Part shown: positions 61,085 through 64,000 of the stretch, in pieces | Position numbering within the stretch: the first letter of the stretch is position 1 | How the letters are laid out: the number at the start of each line of letters is the position of its first letter | Assembly (NCBI GenBank): GCA_030425645.1 | Contig: JAUHZK010000007.1 | Location: forward strand, 1 to 64,000 | Source: Gammaproteobacteria bacterium | GTDB taxonomy: Bacteria > Pseudomonadota > Gammaproteobacteria > JAPPPA01 | Direction of reading: 5' to 3' | DNA length: 64,000 bases | Program-made: the position numbers and the translations under genes | Notes under the pieces: generated by a model | Seen by the model: only the letters and a program-made list of their open reading frames with translations | The model's database searches: none | Told to the model about the DNA's origin: nothing

Positions 61085-62362
61085 TTATTCGCGCGCCAGC
61101 GCCATCGACAATACCTGCCGGTAACGGTCTCGCGTAAGCAATACCGCCAAGGCCCACGACAAGCAAACCACCACTAACACAGCCGACAGCTGCGCCAAGG
61201 TAAACGGCTCCACAAAACGCTCGGTGAGCAAAATAATGACCCCCGAACCAAACACTTTGAACAGACGATAGCCGAGCATATCAATCCAAGCTTTGGCGCG
61301 ATAAAGCGTCTCTGTAGAAATTGGCACATAGAGCAGTTCACGCGAAGCACGGTTAACCGAATATGACAGACCGCGGTCCATTACCCTTAATGCCGCCGAC
61401 ACATTCATAACCGGCATCCAAATAAATGCCAAGGCGCCGACTATCAACATAGTGGGCTGCACTAACAAACCACCAATTGCCCCCAAAGTCCGATGAATCA
61501 GCGGCGTGATCACCAAGTTAATCAACAAGGCAAAGCTACTAATCCAAGTAAAGATATGAGCGATATAGACCGTACGCTGATCTTGCTCAGCATAAGCCTC
61601 TCGCAGCAAGGTCATAAACTGGTATTCCACAAACGGCGCCGCCAACTGTGCCAGCAGCAAAATACTGGCGACCAGCACCATATAGTTGTTTTCGCGTAAC
61701 ACTGTTGCCGGGCTAAGTGAATTGTCATCCTGTTGGTCCGGCTGCTCTTCGCTAAACAAACCACTAACCGCCAAGAACACCGTGATTGATGCCAGCAAGC
61801 CAATCAAACCAGTCGACACCAGCAATAAATCGGGAGTTTGCATTTGCGTATTCGCGATCAGTTGCGCCGCCAGCACACCGGCCAAAATGCCCCCGACCAG
61901 CCCGCCGCTACCAATCAAGCCATACCAGCGCTTGGCTTGCCGCGTCCGATAAACGCTATTGGTTAGCGACCAGAACTGCTCTACCAACACCACGCTAAAA
62001 ATATCAACAAAGACATAGAACGTAGCCGCCACCATGACGCTAGGCGTTTCAAAACGCAGCCAAAAAACCACCAACAGCACCGCAATAATGGCTAACGTGC
62101 TAAGAATCAGAGTAAAGCGCGGAATCCGCGTCACAATGGTCTGGTAAACCGGCACCAGCACCATTAACAGCAAGGCACTACCAATCCAAACATAGGGCAA
62201 GATGGCACTAGAGGCCTCTTCCAAAATCATCGAGCGGCTTGCCGCCTTCACCATGTAATAAGCCATGATGATAAGCGCGAAATTAACGAACAACAGTGCC
62301 GCTTTTAACCACGGCCTAGGCGTTAGTTGCAACGACTCATGATGCTCCGACATTGTGTTCAC
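61085..62362 (-). CDS. Nucleotide-transporter-like (Npt1/Npt2-type) membrane protein
   Basis: A 425-residue polytopic protein with about 11-12 helices. ALLFVNFALIIMAYYMVKAASRSMILEEASSAILPYVWIGSALLLM, EQFWSLTNSVYRTRQAKRWYGLIGSGGLVGGILAGVLA and SYSVNRASRELLYVPISTETLYRAKAWIDMLGYRLFKVFGSG fit the ATP/ADP-translocase-related MFS group. Free-living members have no known substrate. The start is GTG 62362 or ATG 62353. It follows the serine hydrolase on the same strand by 34 bp. Confidence 0.72.
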   Translation of the reverse strand: MNTMSEHHESLQLTPRPWLKAALLFVNFALIIMAYYMVKAASRSMILEEASSAILPYVWIGSALLLMVLVPVYQTIVTRIPRFTLILSTLAIIAVLLVVFWLRFETPSVMVAATFYVFVDIFSVVLVEQFWSLTNSVYRTRQAKRWYGLIGSGGLVGGILAGVLAAQLIANTQMQTPDLLLVSTGLIGLLASITVFLAVSGLFSEEQPDQQDDNSLSPATVLRENNYMVLVASILLLAQLAAPFVEYQFMTLLREAYAEQDQRTVYIAHIFTWISSFALLINLVITPLIHRTLGAIGGLLVQPTMLIVGALAFIWMPVMNVSAALRVMDRGLSYSVNRASRELLYVPISTETLYRAKAWIDMLGYRLFKVFGSGVIILLTERFVEPFTLAQLSAVLVVVCLSWALAVLLTRDRYRQVLSMALARE

Positions 62363-62396
62363 TTACCCCTTTGCACAACCGAATCCCTAGCTGCAC

Positions 62397-63686
62397 TTAC
62401 GGCCTGTTCTGCAAGGCCTGATTTCTTTTTTCTACCAGTGCATGAATACGTTTTGCCAAAGTTTGGTGACTGACCGCGGCATTTTTTTTCAGCACATTGG
62501 ATAACACTACCACTGCATAACGCAGTTGCGGGTTTATTGCGGGATATTCCACTACCGCCACAGATGCCAGAATATTGATGCGATTGCCCTGATACTTGTC
62601 GCATTCAAAGCCCGGCTCCGGCTCGCAGCCATACAAGGAACCGGATTTAAAATAAACCGCGGCATCATTCAACACTGGGTGCGAAGCGTAACGAATTCGC
62701 TTCTGGGTTAGATATAACAAGCGCTTCAATTCCAAGCTACTCCACGCGTCCACCAAACGCCCGGTTTCCATCGCATACAACAAACGTATGAGCTCTCGTG
62801 GTTGACCATAACTATGCGGCCCCCAAGCCTTGCGCTTGGCATTGCGAGTGAAATATTTACCCTGGCGTAGATGTTTAATATCCAGCTGGTTCGCCAACAA
62901 ACCTCGCTCTAGCATCGCTACCGTCACCTCACCTTCAGCGCGGTAAGGGGTCTGCTCCAGCCAAGCTTGATGCTCTGACGGCAAGCGCGGGTACTCATCA
63001 CCAAACTGACGCATTAAGGTCGCCTGCTGCATCACCATACTGGCAGCACCATTGGAACTAGCTGAGGTCATCCAGTCTAAAAACTCCCACAAGCTACCGC
63101 GATCTCCCTCAACCAAGCGCCGGTAGCTCAAGCGCCGATTAGTCACATCAAAAATCGGCACCTTGTGCTGGTCGTAAACAGAATACGTGTCGGCCACCAC
63201 TTCGGTATTACGTAGTAGATTTTTACGGGCCTCAATATCCTCTGGATAGATTTCAGACAACTGCTGCAAAAGTCCCACCACTGCCACCAACTTACCCACG
63301 CTACCAATATTGTGTTGATAGTCGCCTCGATGCTCAGCATAAACAGGCTGCGCGGGGTTGCTAAAATCAAGCAAAGCAATGCCGTAACGCGAACGCTCTT
63401 CGTCCGCCACCGCTGCCGTTAGAGCGCTAGACAGCTCAGCATTCCGGGTCGGTAACTGGATACGTCCGACGGCATCCATCTCTACTGCCGGATACGTCAG
63501 CTTAATTTGTGCCTGACCCAATTGGGCACCCGCGGGTAACTGGCGGCCATTTATTTCACCCAGTTGCGCCAGACGATAAAATTCCAATCGCGCAATACCG
63601 GTTTCCGGGTAGGCATCAATTGGATAGGCATAGGCAGACGCTACCGCGCTTATCAGCAAACCTAAGACGCAAGCCTGCCTAATCAT
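62397..63686 (-). CDS. Exported serine hydrolase of the class A beta-lactamase fold
   Basis: A 429-residue protein with a signal peptide (MIRQACVLGLLISAVASAYA). S-x-x-K is SVGK in HNIGSVGKLVAVVGLLQQL near 148, S-x-N is SSN near 211, K-S-G is KSGSLYG near 344. An extra N-terminal ~100 residues precede the core. Cys pair CEPEPGFEC follows KSG. Overlaps the upstream gene by eight bases, so they are coupled. Likely binds a peptidoglycan-like peptide; the substrate is unknown. Confidence 0.83.
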   Translation of the reverse strand: MIRQACVLGLLISAVASAYAYPIDAYPETGIARLEFYRLAQLGEINGRQLPAGAQLGQAQIKLTYPAVEMDAVGRIQLPTRNAELSSALTAAVADEERSRYGIALLDFSNPAQPVYAEHRGDYQHNIGSVGKLVAVVGLLQQLSEIYPEDIEARKNLLRNTEVVADTYSVYDQHKVPIFDVTNRRLSYRRLVEGDRGSLWEFLDWMTSASSNGAASMVMQQATLMRQFGDEYPRLPSEHQAWLEQTPYRAEGEVTVAMLERGLLANQLDIKHLRQGKYFTRNAKRKAWGPHSYGQPRELIRLLYAMETGRLVDAWSSLELKRLLYLTQKRIRYASHPVLNDAAVYFKSGSLYGCEPEPGFECDKYQGNRINILASVAVVEYPAINPQLRYAVVVLSNVLKKNAAVSHQTLAKRIHALVEKRNQALQNRP

Positions 63687-64000
63687 GATTTACCCCGAGC
63701 AGTAGTGGCCGCTGCATATCAATCTCAAACTCGCTGCTAGCAGTAAGTGCCTCATCTAGGCTATTCAATAGCCGATTGCGGTTAGCTCGTTTACTTTCCA
63801 CCAACGGGCGAATTTGAAATAACCATAGCTGGCCGTCGGCAAAACCAAACTCCACATCAGCCACCGCCGCGCCACCCACCTCCGGCGACGCGAACTCCGC
63901 CATCCGCCGAGGAATGGAGATAGCCAACTGTTTCAACTGCTCCACTTCGGCTTGATTCAAGAGTGGCTGCCCCGGCCACTCAGTAGCCACTAAAGACGAG
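63679..64000 (-). CDS. PEP-synthase/pyruvate-phosphate-dikinase-like ATP-grasp protein, 3' part
   Basis: The frame is open to the window edge, so the gene continues beyond it. The visible ~107 residues contain VADVEFGFADGQLWLFQIRPLVESK, matching the end of the PEP/pyruvate-binding ATP-grasp domain (usual D-E/Q-W-A--DG-L-LLQ-RP). The remainder is a short tail EIDMQRPLLLGVNHD. The gene is first in a minus-strand operon with a serine hydrolase and a nucleotide-transporter-like protein. Confidence 0.72.
   Translation of the reverse strand, partial: SSLVATEWPGQPLLNQAEVEQLKQLAISIPRRMAEFASPEVGGAAVADVEFGFADGQLWLFQIRPLVESKRANRNRLLNSLDEALTASSEFEIDMQRPLLLGVNHD

Overview
The window reads as the chromosome of an aerobic, probably marine gammaproteobacterium that grows on lipids or long-chain hydrocarbons. 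The evidence is MSHA-type pilus genes, an imuA-imuB-dnaE2 mutagenesis cassette, an AlmA-like flavin monooxygenase, rubredoxin with rubredoxin reductase, several SDR enzymes, two 'metal-dependent hydrolase' proteins with ferritin-like ExxH motifs, and a LuxO-like sigma-54 regulator. Placement near Spongiibacteraceae/Cellvibrionales-type bacteria is inference from gene content only. I see no rRNA, tRNA, CRISPR array, prophage or insertion sequence.

Layout. 1-4.7 kb: the end of a pilin gene, then a tightly overlapping set of minor pilins (FimT/MshC-, MshD-, MshO-, MshP-like) and an MshQ-like LamG protein. 4.7-11.0 kb, minus strand: a signalling operon of a LuxO-like sigma-54 activator, an isochorismatase-like cysteine hydrolase and two hybrid histidine kinases, the last with its own HPt domain. 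Upstream of it lie a good -24/-12 promoter and an exact match to the Vibrio LuxO operator TTGCA-W3-TGCAA. 11.1-16.9 kb: a sterol-desaturase-family hydroxylase, a ZrmBCD/MacB-like ABC system whose permease carries a His-Glu-Glu repeat, and a porin preceded by an ANTAR regulator gene, with a dual-hexaloop antiterminator between them. 17-24 kb: AlmA-like monooxygenase, a NAT-like permease, a Fic protein with an operator over its own start region, a second hydroxylase divergent from an AraC regulator, and a GST.

24-37.5 kb: lipid-type accessory metabolism. It holds a GlyGly-CTERM serine hydrolase, SDR and SRPBCC proteins, two epoxide-hydrolase-like alpha/beta hydrolases (one fused to a putative di-iron domain), a second flavin monooxygenase, an SDR/di-iron/MerR operon, rubredoxin, rubredoxin reductase and a DUF445 protein. 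37.5-46.6 kb: a ceramidase-like lipoprotein, more hydrolases, a small helical protein, parvulin PpiC, and a minus-strand run of MBL, epimerase, SDR, DUF547 and SDR proteins. 46.8-54.4 kb: a 1335-residue PKD lipoprotein with a dipeptidase-like domain, a DUF1653 protein, a stand-alone EF-G and an acyltransferase. 54.6-59.9 kb: imuA-imuB-dnaE2. 60-64 kb: two related serine hydrolases of the class A beta-lactamase fold, a nucleotide-transporter-like membrane protein, and the end of a PEP-synthase-like gene running out of the window.

The best candidates for something little described are three. First, the LuxO-type circuit whose operator and sigma-54 promoter can both be read in the DNA. Second, the porin leader, where an ANTAR P1/P2 pair overlaps an intrinsic terminator. 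Third, the oxygenase neighbourhood combining flavin monooxygenases, putative di-iron proteins and rubredoxin electron carriers around shared dyad operators.
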